DNA of 64,000 bases from Methanogranum sp963676045. Its GTDB lineage: Archaea > Thermoplasmatota > Thermoplasmata > Methanomassiliicoccales > Methanomethylophilaceae. Positions 1-9,817 of the stretch are shown in pieces (position 1 is the first letter of the stretch; each line of letters starts with the position of its first letter). Made by a program: the position numbers and the translations under genes. The DNA lies in assembly GCA_963676045.1 (NCBI GenBank), contig OY780938.1:1116001-1180000 (forward strand), read 5' to 3'. Below the pieces are notes generated by a model. It saw only the letters and a program-made list of their open reading frames with translations. It was not told the DNA's origin and searched no databases.

Positions 1-2
1 AC

Positions 3-1472
3 GGGTTCATCGACAACATGATAAATCTGATAGAGGGGGCAGAACGGAAAAAAACCCCCAATGAACGCGCCTTGAACACCCTCTTGATGGCTCTGACCGC
101 GATATTCCTCATCATCTGCATTGCGTTGATCCCTTATTCGATGTATGCCGTCGATACGGCAGGTCAGGGGAAGGTCATATCGATATCCGTCATAACCGCG
201 CTGCTGGTCTGCCTTGCCCCCACTACCATCAGTGGACTCCTTAACGCCATCGGGATCGCTGGAATGGACCGCCTCATACAAAAGAATGTGATCGCGACAT
301 CCGGCCAGGCAATAGAGGCCGCTGGTGACGTAGATGTCCTATTGCTGGACAAAACAGGGACGATAACCTATGGGAACCGCCATGCTGTATCCATCTTCTC
401 CGCCGATGGCATGGACGAGAAAGAGGTCGTTGAAGCTGCATACCTATCATCCATCGCAGATGAGACCCCTGAAGGCCGCAGTATAATCTCACTTATTGAG
501 AAAGAATACGGGGCAGAGAACATAGACCCGAAAAAAGAGAACATGACCTTCATACCATTCACAGCACAGACAAGGGTATCTGGGATCGACATAGATGGCA
601 TGATGATAAGAAAAGGAGCGAACGATGCCATAAAGAGGATAGTCTCGGAACATGGCAATATGTTTCCAGAATGCATACAGAAAAAGGTCCAATCGATCTC
701 TGAATTAGGCGGAACTCCGTTGGTGATCTCGAAAAACGGATTCGCGATTGGTGTGATCCATCTGAAAGATGTCGTAAAACCTGGTATGAAGGCAAGATTC
801 GCTCAATTGCGCAAGATGGGAATAACGACCATCATGGTCACAGGGGATAACAAGATCACAGCTGCCGCGATCGCTGCCGAAGCTGGTGTCGACGATTACA
901 TCGCTGAGGCCACACCTGAGAACAAGATCGAATGCATAAAAAAATACCAGGCGGAAGGACGGACGGTCGCTATGACCGGAGATGGCACAAATGATGCGCC
1001 TGCCCTTGCCCAGGCTGATGTGGCGGTAGCCATGAACAGCGGTACACAGGTAGCGAAAGAAGCAGCCAACATGATAGATCTGGATAGCGATCCTACAAAG
1101 CTCATAGAGATCGTGGAAACAGGTAAACAGCTCCTTACGACCAGAGGCGCACTCACAGCCTTCAGCATAACGAACGATCTGGCAAAATATTTTGCGATAA
1201 TACCTGCAGCGTTCATCAGCATATACCCTGCGCTCGGTGAACTCAATTTCATGGGACTGGAGAATGCGATATTGTCCGCGGTCATATTCAACGCGCTCAT
1301 AATCGTTGCATTGATCCCATTGGCATTGCATGGCGTCAAATACAAACCGATGCCAGCGGAGAAGATGTTCCGCCATAACCTCCTGATATATGGGATCGGA
1401 GGTATGATCGTACCTTTCGTTTTCATCAAACTGATCGACATGGCCATATCCCTAGCGGGAGTGATAACATGA
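3..1472 (+). CDS. kdpB: KdpB, catalytic P-type ATPase subunit of the K+ pump (5' partial)
   Basis: ATP-hydrolysing subunit of the high-affinity KdpABC potassium pump in the cytoplasmic membrane. The reading frame is open to the left edge, so the N-terminal part (first helices and most of the actuator domain) lies outside the window. Seen: the phosphorylation motif DKTGTIT about 110 residues after the first visible Met, the helix motif CLAPTTISGLL before it, and the hinge motif MTGDGTNDAPALAQADV; the last part is membrane helices. These are standard KdpB signatures. The stop overlaps the next gene by 4 bases (ATGA), so the two are probably translationally coupled. Identity is secure; only the start is missing. 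Confidence 0.96.
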   Translation, partial: GFIDNMINLIEGAERKKTPNERALNTLLMALTAIFLIICIALIPYSMYAVDTAGQGKVISISVITALLVCLAPTTISGLLNAIGIAGMDRLIQKNVIATSGQAIEAAGDVDVLLLDKTGTITYGNRHAVSIFSADGMDEKEVVEAAYLSSIADETPEGRSIISLIEKEYGAENIDPKKENMTFIPFTAQTRVSGIDIDGMMIRKGANDAIKRIVSEHGNMFPECIQKKVQSISELGGTPLVISKNGFAIGVIHLKDVVKPGMKARFAQLRKMGITTIMVTGDNKITAAAIAAEAGVDDYIAEATPENKIECIKKYQAEGRTVAMTGDGTNDAPALAQADVAVAMNSGTQVAKEAANMIDLDSDPTKLIEIVETGKQLLTTRGALTAFSITNDLAKYFAIIPAAFISIYPALGELNFMGLENAILSAVIFNALIIVALIPLALHGVKYKPMPAEKMFRHNLLIYGIGGMIVPFVFIKLIDMAISLAGVIT

Positions 1473-3889
1473 GCAACAAAACAGACGACGGTGGCAAACT
1501 CAATAGATTCGTTGCTGCATTGAAAGAACAATCCCGCCCTGCGATCATAGTATTCGTATTGTTGATGCTGCTAACAGGGATAGCATATCCTTTGGCCGTG
1601 ACAGCCATAGCACAGGTCGCATTTGAAGATGAAGCGGATGGTAGCCTGATCTATGACGATGATGGGAATGTCATCGGGTCCGTGCTCATAGGACAATATG
1701 TCGATGAAGAAGAATATCCTGAACTGTTCTGGTCAAGGCTTTCTGCTGTTGGATATGATGCCTCATCCTCCGGTGGAAGCAATCTCGGCCCTACGAGTGA
1801 GGAACTGGCCGAATTGGTACAGGAGAGAGTGGACCTTCTCAAACTGTATGATCCCGAGAATACGTCCGAGATACCCTCTGACCTGGTCACAGCATCCGCC
1901 AGTGGACTCGACCCCGACATAAGCTATGCCGCCGCCATCTACCAGATACATAGGGTGATGACGTATCAGCAGGAAAAGAACGACAACTCACTCACAGAAG
2001 AAGAGATCATGGCACTCATCGACGCCGCGACCACCCAGGATATCCTAGGCAACAGATACGTCAATGTCTTGGAATTGAATCTCAGCCTGAGCGACATATA
2101 CGCATCAGAATCCGACGTGCCCGATGTGGATGACGCCTCCACCGATACGATATTGGGCCTCACGGTACCAGACTGGACGCTGATCGTCATAGTGATCGTC
2201 GCACTGGCCTTTTTGACGTTCGTCATGGCAAAACTGATCTTCGCGATATACGAAGAGACGGGCAAGGTTGGCAAGAAATTCAGAAATTTCATAGATCTGA
2301 TCCTCAGACCAGTAAAGACTGCGGAGGAAATGTCTTGGAAAACATATCTTCTGAGCGTGATACTGTTCAATCTCCTTGGATTCGCCACCCTCTTCATGGT
2401 CCTATTGTTCCAAGACCACCTGCCTCTCAATCCGAATGGATACTCTGGCCTCGACCCATACCTCGCGTTCAACACGGCCGTTAGTTTCATAACCAATACA
2501 GATTGGCAATCATATAGCGGTGAAACGACAATGAGCTTGTTCTCACAGATGTTCGGCCTCACCGTACAATGTTTCCTCTCGGCCGCCACAGGCATCGCCA
2601 TATTGTTCGCGATCATCCGCGGTCTCCGCAACAGATCCACCAAAAACCTAGGCAACTTCTGGATAGACGTGACAAAGGCCACATTCATACTCCTGCCATT
2701 AGCCATGATCGTATCACTTATACTCATATCTCAAGGAGTTCCACAAACACTGGAGGCATCCATACAAGCGACACTCACATACCCTTACACCGACAGCATG
2801 GGAAACTATGTGACCACACAGACCATTTCAATGGGCCCTGTCGCCTCCCAAGAGGCGATAAAACTCATTGGTACGAATGGCGGAGGATTCTTCAATGTCA
2901 ATTCAGCACATCCATTTGAGAACCCGACTGCAATAACCAACATTGTGGAGATCGTCTCCATCTTGCTTATCCCCATATCCCTTTGCATAGTGTTCGGAAA
3001 AATGATTAAGGACAGACGTCAGAGCATGGTGATAATCTCCGTCATGCTGATACTGTTCATCTCACTGTTCGTCATCTGCCTATATGCAGAATTGGGAGGG
3101 AATCCTGCCGTGGATTCGATCACGGGGGTATCTCAGACCTGCACCCAATATCAGTTCGGCGGTAACCTCGAAGGCAAAGAGGTCAGATTCAATGTGGTGG
3201 GATCCGTTCTATTCGACATCTCTGCCACTGCGACATCATGCGGCGCTGTGAATTCGATGCTGGACTCCTATACTGCCATCGGAGGAATGTGCCCCATGAT
3301 ACTGATACAACTGGGCGAGATCTGTTTCGGCGGAGTGGGCTGTGGGCTGTATGGCATGTTCATGTTCGTGATATTGGCGGTCTTCATCGCCGGCCTAATG
3401 ATAGGAAGGATACCCGAATACCTTGGAAAGAAAATCGGCCCCTATGAGATGAGATTGGCTTCCATCGCCGTCGTGCTCCCTGTGATACTTATCGTAGGTG
3501 GTACTGCGATCGCGATACTGTGGCCAGGAGCGACCGATTCGGTGCATAATACGGGAATGCATGGTTTCAGCGAGATACTGTATGCATTCTCCTCTGCTTC
3601 TGGCAACAATGGAAGTGCTTTCGCTGGATTGAATGCCAACACGCCGTTCTACAACATCGCATTGGCGATATGCATGATCGTAGGAAGATTCGGGACCATA
3701 TTCCTTGTACTGGCATTTGCCGGCTCTATGAGCGAGAAGAAGGTCGTAACTGAAAATACTGGCAATCTCTCCACAGGCACACCTATGTTCGCCACGTGGT
3801 TGTTGATAGTCATACTCTTGATAGGGGTTCTGGGATTCTTCCTCTGTTTCTCCCTTGGACCGATAGCAGAAACATTGACGGGATTGTGA
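1469..3889 (+). CDS. KdpC-KdpA fusion protein of the potassium pump
   Basis: One 806-residue reading frame holds two Kdp subunits. Residues about 1-209 are KdpC: one membrane helix near residues 27-50, then an extracytoplasmic domain ending in the family's typical VNVLELN. A linker of about 25 residues and a helix (about 232-255) lead into KdpA, the K+-selective channel subunit. Its four pore loops are visible: TNTDWQSYSGE, GTNGGGFFNVNSAHPFENP, CGAVNSMLDSYTAIGG and ASGNNGSAFAGL. The first loop has Asp where KdpA normally has Asn. In bacteria the order is kdpA-kdpB-kdpC as separate genes; here B comes first and C is fused ahead of A. No stop or frameshift lies at the junction, and the linker reads as normal coding sequence. 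The fused topology would place the KdpC ectodomain outside, as expected. Confidence 0.93.
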   Translation: MSNKTDDGGKLNRFVAALKEQSRPAIIVFVLLMLLTGIAYPLAVTAIAQVAFEDEADGSLIYDDDGNVIGSVLIGQYVDEEEYPELFWSRLSAVGYDASSSGGSNLGPTSEELAELVQERVDLLKLYDPENTSEIPSDLVTASASGLDPDISYAAAIYQIHRVMTYQQEKNDNSLTEEEIMALIDAATTQDILGNRYVNVLELNLSLSDIYASESDVPDVDDASTDTILGLTVPDWTLIVIVIVALAFLTFVMAKLIFAIYEETGKVGKKFRNFIDLILRPVKTAEEMSWKTYLLSVILFNLLGFATLFMVLLFQDHLPLNPNGYSGLDPYLAFNTAVSFITNTDWQSYSGETTMSLFSQMFGLTVQCFLSAATGIAILFAIIRGLRNRSTKNLGNFWIDVTKATFILLPLAMIVSLILISQGVPQTLEASIQATLTYPYTDSMGNYVTTQTISMGPVASQEAIKLIGTNGGGFFNVNSAHPFENPTAITNIVEIVSILLIPISLCIVFGKMIKDRRQSMVIISVMLILFISLFVICLYAELGGNPAVDSITGVSQTCTQYQFGGNLEGKEVRFNVVGSVLFDISATATSCGAVNSMLDSYTAIGGMCPMILIQLGEICFGGVGCGLYGMFMFVILAVFIAGLMIGRIPEYLGKKIGPYEMRLASIAVVLPVILIVGGTAIAILWPGATDSVHNTGMHGFSEILYAFSSASGNNGSAFAGLNANTPFYNIALAICMIVGRFGTIFLVLAFAGSMSEKKVVTENTGNLSTGTPMFATWLLIVILLIGVLGFFLCFSLGPIAETLTGL

Positions 3890-3968
3890 GAATCTATGAT
3901 GACGCCATATTGCACGATGAATATAATCTCAAGAACACAATATGACCTTATACTCCTGAGGAGGGAAT

Positions 3969-5975
3969 ATGTCAATTAATAGGCCAGATCCGGACTCTAT
4001 TCTAAAAATGATCAAGGATGAGGAGAAAAAATCAAATCGCGGAAAATTGACCATATTCTTAGGATATTCTGCAGGGGTTGGTAAGACATATGCCATGTTG
4101 GAAAGCGCCAAACGCCAGAAGAAATCAGGCAAGGATGTCGTCATCGGCATCATTGAGGCCCATGGCCGTAAGGAGACCGAGAACCTTGTACATGGGTTGG
4201 AAAAGATAGAACCGATAAATATAGAATACAAGAACATAACCTTAACAGAATTGAATATAGACCGTTTACTCGAGAGAGCTCCCGATATAGCGTTGGTCGA
4301 CGAACTGGCCCATACCAATGTACCAGGATCCAGAAATCTAAAACGCTATCAGGACATATACGAAATCTTGAACGCTGGAATAGATGTCTACACGACGCTT
4401 AATATCCAACACATAGAAAGCATGAATTCGACTGTGGAACAGATCACCAAGATAAAAGTCACAGAAACCTTGCCTGATACGATACTTAACGAGGCGGATG
4501 ATATAAAATTGGTAGACCTGCCTCCTAAAGACCTGCTCCTAAGATTCCAAGAGGGGAAGATCTTCATCCCAGAACAAGCACAGATAGCGATGAAGAATTT
4601 CTTCAATGAAGGGAATCTCATGGCCCTGCGTGAACTATCCTTCCGTGCGGCGGCAGAACACGTAGATGAAAAGATGATGGAGTACATGCGGTCGAATTTC
4701 CTTGATGGAGAATGGAAAATAAAAGAAAAAGTCCTTGTATGCATCGGCGATTCGAAAGAATTGAACGAGAAGCTTATAAACACTGGAAAGAAACACGCTG
4801 AGGAAACAAAGACCGAATGGGAGGTCATGTATGTCGAGTGCCGCACTTATAGACACGCGGGTACGATCTCCGAAGAAGCCATGAAGAGCCTTGAATTGGC
4901 AAAATCACTTGGAGCCAAAACAAATACCATTCATGGCACATCGATAATCGATGCCATATTGAAATATGCCAAGGTCACATTGGCAACACGCATAATCGTA
5001 GGTAATGCCATTTTCTCCCAAAAGATCGATGTGCTGAATAATAGCCTTATAAAAAAACTGACGAAAACACCGTTGAATGCCGATATAATCATTGTAACGA
5101 TCTCCAAGGACGAAAAGGAATCCGTATTGGATTATAAGAGTGAAAAATCACCAGATGAACACCTACGTCCGAGTACATTGAAACAGATCATCATTGCGAC
5201 ATTCATCGCATCATTGACCTTGATCCTGAATCATTTCCTTTTCTCAGAGAACGAGGAATATTGGATATTCATCTTGATGATCGCAATGCTCAGCGTCATA
5301 ATCTGTTCCATCTTCATGGATATCTGGCCCTCCATATATGCAGCGGCATTGACAATAATACTCACCGATATTTTCATAATATATCCACTTGGAACCATAT
5401 GGATATACGATCCAATAGACACGATATCATTGTTGATACTAATGCCGATCGCAATAATCGTATGCCTATCATCCATACGGATAAGAAATCGCTATATCGT
5501 CTTTGAAAGGCGTTATAAGTTCGTATCGACGCAGTATGATGTGAGCCGTGAACTCTGCACCGCAGAAACGATAGAAGATGTATTCGATTCCCTGGAACAT
5601 AATTTGAATGATACGTATGGCATACGCTCTGTCTTTTATTTGAAAGACAATGAAGACATAAGATTGGTCATGATGAGCGAGAAGGTAACCATAACCGCTA
5701 AAGATATGATGGCGGCAAAATGGACCCTGCGCAACAAGACCGCATCTGGAAAATATACCGATACCTTATCCTCGGTGGAAATGAAATACTTCCCGATGTC
5801 CTCTTCTAAATCGATGATCATAGGCGTCGGTGGATTCGTTCTAGACGATAACGACATCTCCAAGCGTATAGAACAAGAAAAGATCATACAGACATCCATA
5901 CTGATGGCCGCAAAGACCGTGGAGAGGATACGTTCTACAGAGAATGCCAAGAATAATTGCGATCAATTGATTTGA
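3969..5975 (+). CDS. kdpD: KdpD-like sensor lacking the histidine kinase domain
   Basis: 668 residues, against about 890 for enterobacterial KdpD. Order: KdpD N-terminal P-loop domain (Walker A GYSAGVGKT at 32-40, Walker B region DIALVDELAHTN near 106-117), a universal-stress-protein-like domain (about 250-375), four membrane helices (about 395-500), then a GAF-like region to the end. The protein stops where the DHp/HATPase kinase domains would begin, and the 67 bases before the next gene hold no remnant of them. No kdpE is in the window. The start has a good Shine-Dalgarno (GAGGAGGG just before the ATG). Known: KdpD senses K+ and turgor through the N-terminal and membrane parts. Inferred: this form works without phosphotransfer, or with a separate kinase, perhaps acting on the pump itself. 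It sits 79 bp after the pump genes. Confidence 0.88.
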   Translation: MSINRPDPDSILKMIKDEEKKSNRGKLTIFLGYSAGVGKTYAMLESAKRQKKSGKDVVIGIIEAHGRKETENLVHGLEKIEPINIEYKNITLTELNIDRLLERAPDIALVDELAHTNVPGSRNLKRYQDIYEILNAGIDVYTTLNIQHIESMNSTVEQITKIKVTETLPDTILNEADDIKLVDLPPKDLLLRFQEGKIFIPEQAQIAMKNFFNEGNLMALRELSFRAAAEHVDEKMMEYMRSNFLDGEWKIKEKVLVCIGDSKELNEKLINTGKKHAEETKTEWEVMYVECRTYRHAGTISEEAMKSLELAKSLGAKTNTIHGTSIIDAILKYAKVTLATRIIVGNAIFSQKIDVLNNSLIKKLTKTPLNADIIIVTISKDEKESVLDYKSEKSPDEHLRPSTLKQIIIATFIASLTLILNHFLFSENEEYWIFILMIAMLSVIICSIFMDIWPSIYAAALTIILTDIFIIYPLGTIWIYDPIDTISLLILMPIAIIVCLSSIRIRNRYIVFERRYKFVSTQYDVSRELCTAETIEDVFDSLEHNLNDTYGIRSVFYLKDNEDIRLVMMSEKVTITAKDMMAAKWTLRNKTASGKYTDTLSSVEMKYFPMSSSKSMIIGVGGFVLDDNDISKRIEQEKIIQTSILMAAKTVERIRSTENAKNNCDQLI

Positions 5976-6042
5976 AAAGTAGATTAAAGGGTTTAAGACC
6001 ACAAAGGTCGACTGTGTGTTAGATGATCATATGGCTAAGAAC

Positions 6043-7575
6043 TCACTGATCGTGCGTGTCTCCAGCCTCGTACTCCTCCAACTCTTCCTTTGTCGGCATC
6101 CAGGAATCCTTCTTGAATTTCTTCTCTATGAGATAAGGCGGCAATATCGCTATCGCGATGACACCGATCAACATACCTAAGATGTAGCCCAGGATCTCCA
6201 GCACGCTGTATCCCGTCGGGTCCTCCGGACATAGTCCGAATATGAAACCGAATGTCAGCGTACCTATGGCGATGGCTGCGATGAGCCACATACCTATTTT
6301 CCCACCTGGTAACTTGAAGGGACGCGGCTTGTCAGCCTGTGTCTTTCTCAGCTTTACGAACGCCAAGAACATGAAGAAATACATGATGATGTTGATGAGC
6401 GATGTTATCGCAACGAGTACCCAGTACCCGTTGAAATCGACGACCACCATTATGACATAAGCTATAACGAATATCGATGATATCGCACACTGCAAGATCA
6501 GAACACCGACTGGTGCGCCGTTCTTGTTGGTCTTACGGAATATCGGGGGAAGGTCACCGTTGTATGCCGCTGGGGCAAGACCCTTCGCAGGACCGAACAT
6601 CCATGTGGACAACTGAGCGAGTATACCTACGGAGAGCATTATCCCCAATGGTACCAAGAGCCATCCTATTCCAAGGTCGTTCAACGCGATGTCGAATGCC
6701 TCGATGACTCCGCCGTTCATACCGTTCTGACTGTTCAGGAAATCCGCAGGAACTATTGAACCGACAGCCCATGTACCTATTATCGATATGCCGCATATCA
6801 TCGCTGCGGCGAAGAACATGGCCCTGGGATAATCCTTGCTAGGATTCGCTGTGTCCCTCGCATGATAACCTGCCATCTCCATTCCTGCATATATTAGAAC
6901 TAGACTGGAGGCAAGCGTGAACGTCTGGATCATATTGCTTGTACTGGGCAACAGTGAACTCGCAGTCAGATCGCCTAGTTGCGACACATGGCCGTTTGCC
7001 AACCATATGAATGCCAGTATGATCAATATGCCTATAGGTACCAATGCACCGAGGAAAGTACCCATGGTACTCAACTTTGTGGAATTCTTCATACCTGTGA
7101 AGTTGAAGTATGTCAGGGCCCACATGGCGCCTAGCATTATCAACAGCATGTATATCGCATTATTACCTAAGGTCGGCTGCAATATCGTATATGCCAATGT
7201 GATCATCACGAATGATGCCACCGTCGGGAAATACACGATGTTGTTGGTCCATGAGCACCATATGGTGATGAAACTTCCCTTCTTCGGATATGCTTCCTTG
7301 ACCCAAGCATATATACCTCCCTCCTTGGGCCATGTTGATGCCAGCTCGGCTGCCACCAATGAGACCGGTATGAGGAAGAACAATGCAAAGAGCACATACC
7401 AGAATATCATGCTCCATCCTTCCAATGCCATCTGCGGGAAATTACGGAGGCTCAGAACCGCGGCGACGTTGATCATCGCCAGGGATACTATGCCCAATTT
7501 CATACTCGAAGATGACTTTGGCTTTTTTTCTTCAGAATTGCCTTCATTCCCTGATGCAGTAGATGTAGTAGTCAT
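6043..7575 (-). CDS. APC-superfamily amino acid antiporter (GadC/AdiC type)
   Basis: 510 residues, a 12-helix-type membrane protein of the amino acid-polyamine-organocation superfamily. The N-terminal region (PQMALEGWSMIFWYVLFALF, then AAELASTWPKEGGIYAWV) resembles the glutamate/GABA antiporter GadC in sequence and in length. The gene overlaps the end of the arginine decarboxylase gene by 32 bases, and its Shine-Dalgarno (GAGGTGA, 6 bases before the ATG) lies inside that gene, so the two are made together. Inference from this coupling: it exchanges external arginine for internal agmatine, as AdiC does for AdiA. The overall family is secure. The substrate is not, because the sequence looks more like GadC than the shorter AdiC. 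Confidence 0.85.
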   Translation of the reverse strand: MTTTSTASGNEGNSEEKKPKSSSSMKLGIVSLAMINVAAVLSLRNFPQMALEGWSMIFWYVLFALFFLIPVSLVAAELASTWPKEGGIYAWVKEAYPKKGSFITIWCSWTNNIVYFPTVASFVMITLAYTILQPTLGNNAIYMLLIMLGAMWALTYFNFTGMKNSTKLSTMGTFLGALVPIGILIILAFIWLANGHVSQLGDLTASSLLPSTSNMIQTFTLASSLVLIYAGMEMAGYHARDTANPSKDYPRAMFFAAAMICGISIIGTWAVGSIVPADFLNSQNGMNGGVIEAFDIALNDLGIGWLLVPLGIMLSVGILAQLSTWMFGPAKGLAPAAYNGDLPPIFRKTNKNGAPVGVLILQCAISSIFVIAYVIMVVVDFNGYWVLVAITSLINIIMYFFMFLAFVKLRKTQADKPRPFKLPGGKIGMWLIAAIAIGTLTFGFIFGLCPEDPTGYSVLEILGYILGMLIGVIAIAILPPYLIEKKFKKDSWMPTKEELEEYEAGDTHDQ

Positions 7576-9817
7576 TGTCTATCACCTCGACTCCGTGCGA
7601 ATCGTGCGCGAATCCGGGGAATTTCCTATCGAATTCCTCCAATGCGCGCAGATAACCCAATATCGGGCCGCCCTTCTTACCAGTCCTCTCACCCGGCATG
7701 AGCAGCGGTATGCCTGGCGGATAGGGTACTATCCCTGTTGCGACTATCCTGTCGTCGATCTCGTCGATCTTGACGTGCTCCACATTGCCCTTGACGAGCT
7801 CTGTGTATGCATCGGCAGGTATCATGACCTGTTTCGGTATCACCGAACAAGCCTCGTTAGCTATCTGCGTCTGCCTTGTGGACCTTATCTGTTCGTGCAT
7901 CTCCTTAGCCAACTGGCGCAAGGTCATGCCTCCATACCTCTCCGGATACGATGCGACCAGATTGGGCAGTACATCATCCAGCAATGCTCCGGTGTCGAAA
8001 AGCCTCTTGAACTCGAACAGCTCCGACACCAGTGTGCCCCACTTTCCATTCGTGACTCCCATGGAGAAGAGGAACAGTATGTTGTAATCTCCGGATTTCT
8101 CGTTCACTATTCCACGCTGGTCCAAGAATGCCAATACCACGGCCGAGGGTATACCGAATTCGGAATGCTCTCCGTTATCCTCTATACCTGGCATCAATAC
8201 CGTCACCTTTATCGGATCGAGCATCGCCCAGCCGTCCTCTATATCGCCGAATCCATGCCAAGTTTCGCCTGGATGCAGCACCCAGCAATCCGATTCCTTC
8301 TCCAAGACCTCCGCGGGGACATCGGCGAAGTCAATCTTCTTATGCTTCCTTCCTTCGGGTATGTGGACCGCGTCTGGCTGCCACATCCCGAACCACCAGT
8401 CCTTCTTATCCTTCTCCTTGACCGACCTCTTTATCCTGGCCATTGTCTGCCTGAATCTTATGGCCTCATCTATCGAGTCCTGGGTCAATACCTTTCCATT
8501 CGAATCCATCATCTTCGAAGACACGTCCAAGGATGCTATTATCGCATACTGCGGAGATGTCGAAGCGTGCATCATGAAGGCCTCGTTGAACAGGGAAGGC
8601 TCTATCTTCTTCTTACCCTCCTTTATGTGGATCATCGATGCCTGGGACAATGCTGCGAGGAGCTTGTGCGTCGACTGCGTCGCGAACACCGTCGGACGGT
8701 CATCGGCAGGAAGATCGTCATCTCTCATCGCGAATCTGTCCTTGTAGAAATCATTGAATCTGGCATAACCATACCAAGCCTCATCGAAATGCACGCAATC
8801 TGTGACTTGGCCCAGGATCCTTTCCACCTTTGCAGCGTTGTAACATACACCATCGTATGTGGAATTCGTCACCACCGCTATCGATGGCTTTGAGACCTTG
8901 TCGGTTGCGAGCTTGGAATCCTCTATCTTCTTCCTTATCACCTCGGGGGACATCCCGTCTGGCAATATCGGCCCCAGTATGCCGTATCTGTTCCTCGTAG
9001 GTATCATATAGACGGGTACGGCATGGCTCATCGTTATCGAATGCTCGATGGACTTATGGCAGTTCCTGTCAACGACCTCCACCTGGCCGGGAGAAGTGAT
9101 CGCCACATGCACGATCCTATTGGATGTAGAGGTACCGTTTGTGACAAAGAATGTCATATCCGACCCGAACACCTTGGATGCGTACTTCTCCGCATCGCCG
9201 ATCGGCCCGCTGTGGTCCAATAAAGAACCCAATTCTCCCACGGATATGGAAAGGTCCGATCTGAATAACTGTTCGCCGAAGAAATTGTAGAAAAGACGAC
9301 CGACCGGGGATTTCAAAAATGCTGTTCCTGCAGTGTGCCCGGGTGTATGCCAGGAATACTCGTAATCCTCGGAGAACTCCACCAAGCTCTTGAACATCGG
9401 GGGGAGAAGCTCCTTACGATAACGCCGCATTGAAGCCTCGACACGACCGGCTATGAATGATGGCGTGTCGCCGAGTATCCATAGATATTCATTCACTTCC
9501 GACAATATGTCGTAAGGTATACCACTAAGCGCTTCTGGGTCTGTCATCAGGAATATCCCGATATCGGGATCCATGGAACGCATGTTCTTTATTATCGCGG
9601 TTGCGTCCTGGAGATTCCAGTCTATCATTATCGCGTCAGCGCCATTGCTTATTGCCCGTATACCCTTTTTGACACTTTCAGAATTGGTAGAGGCCTTTAC
9701 ATAAACATCCGATGATTCCAACTCACTCTTTATGGCGTCTAGCATCCTACCTTTGGAAGAATCGACACCGACATCGGCAGAGACTATCAATACAGACAGT
9801 TTGCTTATTTCTCTCAT
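7544..9817 (-). CDS. adiA: Arginine decarboxylase, AdiA-like, PLP-dependent
   Basis: 757 residues, the same length as E. coli AdiA (756) and longer than the lysine enzymes (about 715). Order: N-terminal wing domain (1-130), PLP fold with NGTSTSNR (about 227-234) and RNCHKSIEH, the Asp of HFDEAWYGYARF (Asp345), the PLP-binding lysine in STHKLLAALSQ (Lys385), and a C-terminal domain with VPYPPGIPLLMPGE. Many blocks match AdiA rather than LdcI, such as CWVLHPGETWHGF and FLFSMGVTNGKWGTL. Expected reaction: arginine to agmatine plus CO2, consuming a cytoplasmic proton. Together with the overlapping antiporter this would form an acid-resistance or agmatine-supply pair. Lysine or ornithine as substrate is not excluded. 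The start is an ATG preceded by TTGAGGTAG. Confidence 0.85.
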   Translation of the reverse strand: MREISKLSVLIVSADVGVDSSKGRMLDAIKSELESSDVYVKASTNSESVKKGIRAISNGADAIMIDWNLQDATAIIKNMRSMDPDIGIFLMTDPEALSGIPYDILSEVNEYLWILGDTPSFIAGRVEASMRRYRKELLPPMFKSLVEFSEDYEYSWHTPGHTAGTAFLKSPVGRLFYNFFGEQLFRSDLSISVGELGSLLDHSGPIGDAEKYASKVFGSDMTFFVTNGTSTSNRIVHVAITSPGQVEVVDRNCHKSIEHSITMSHAVPVYMIPTRNRYGILGPILPDGMSPEVIRKKIEDSKLATDKVSKPSIAVVTNSTYDGVCYNAAKVERILGQVTDCVHFDEAWYGYARFNDFYKDRFAMRDDDLPADDRPTVFATQSTHKLLAALSQASMIHIKEGKKKIEPSLFNEAFMMHASTSPQYAIIASLDVSSKMMDSNGKVLTQDSIDEAIRFRQTMARIKRSVKEKDKKDWWFGMWQPDAVHIPEGRKHKKIDFADVPAEVLEKESDCWVLHPGETWHGFGDIEDGWAMLDPIKVTVLMPGIEDNGEHSEFGIPSAVVLAFLDQRGIVNEKSGDYNILFLFSMGVTNGKWGTLVSELFEFKRLFDTGALLDDVLPNLVASYPERYGGMTLRQLAKEMHEQIRSTRQTQIANEACSVIPKQVMIPADAYTELVKGNVEHVKIDEIDDRIVATGIVPYPPGIPLLMPGERTGKKGGPILGYLRALEEFDRKFPGFAHDSHGVEVIDNDYYIYCIRE

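Noticed and set aside
5976..6042. Remnant of a KdpD kinase domain after a possible frameshift
   Set aside because: Only 67 bases before the convergent gene, none encoding HisKA-like sequence in any frame.
6917..8893. Plus-strand ORF of 658 codons
   Set aside because: Runs antisense across the antiporter and arginine decarboxylase genes; the translation is full of Arg, His, Tyr and Leu with no domain, a shadow of the real genes.
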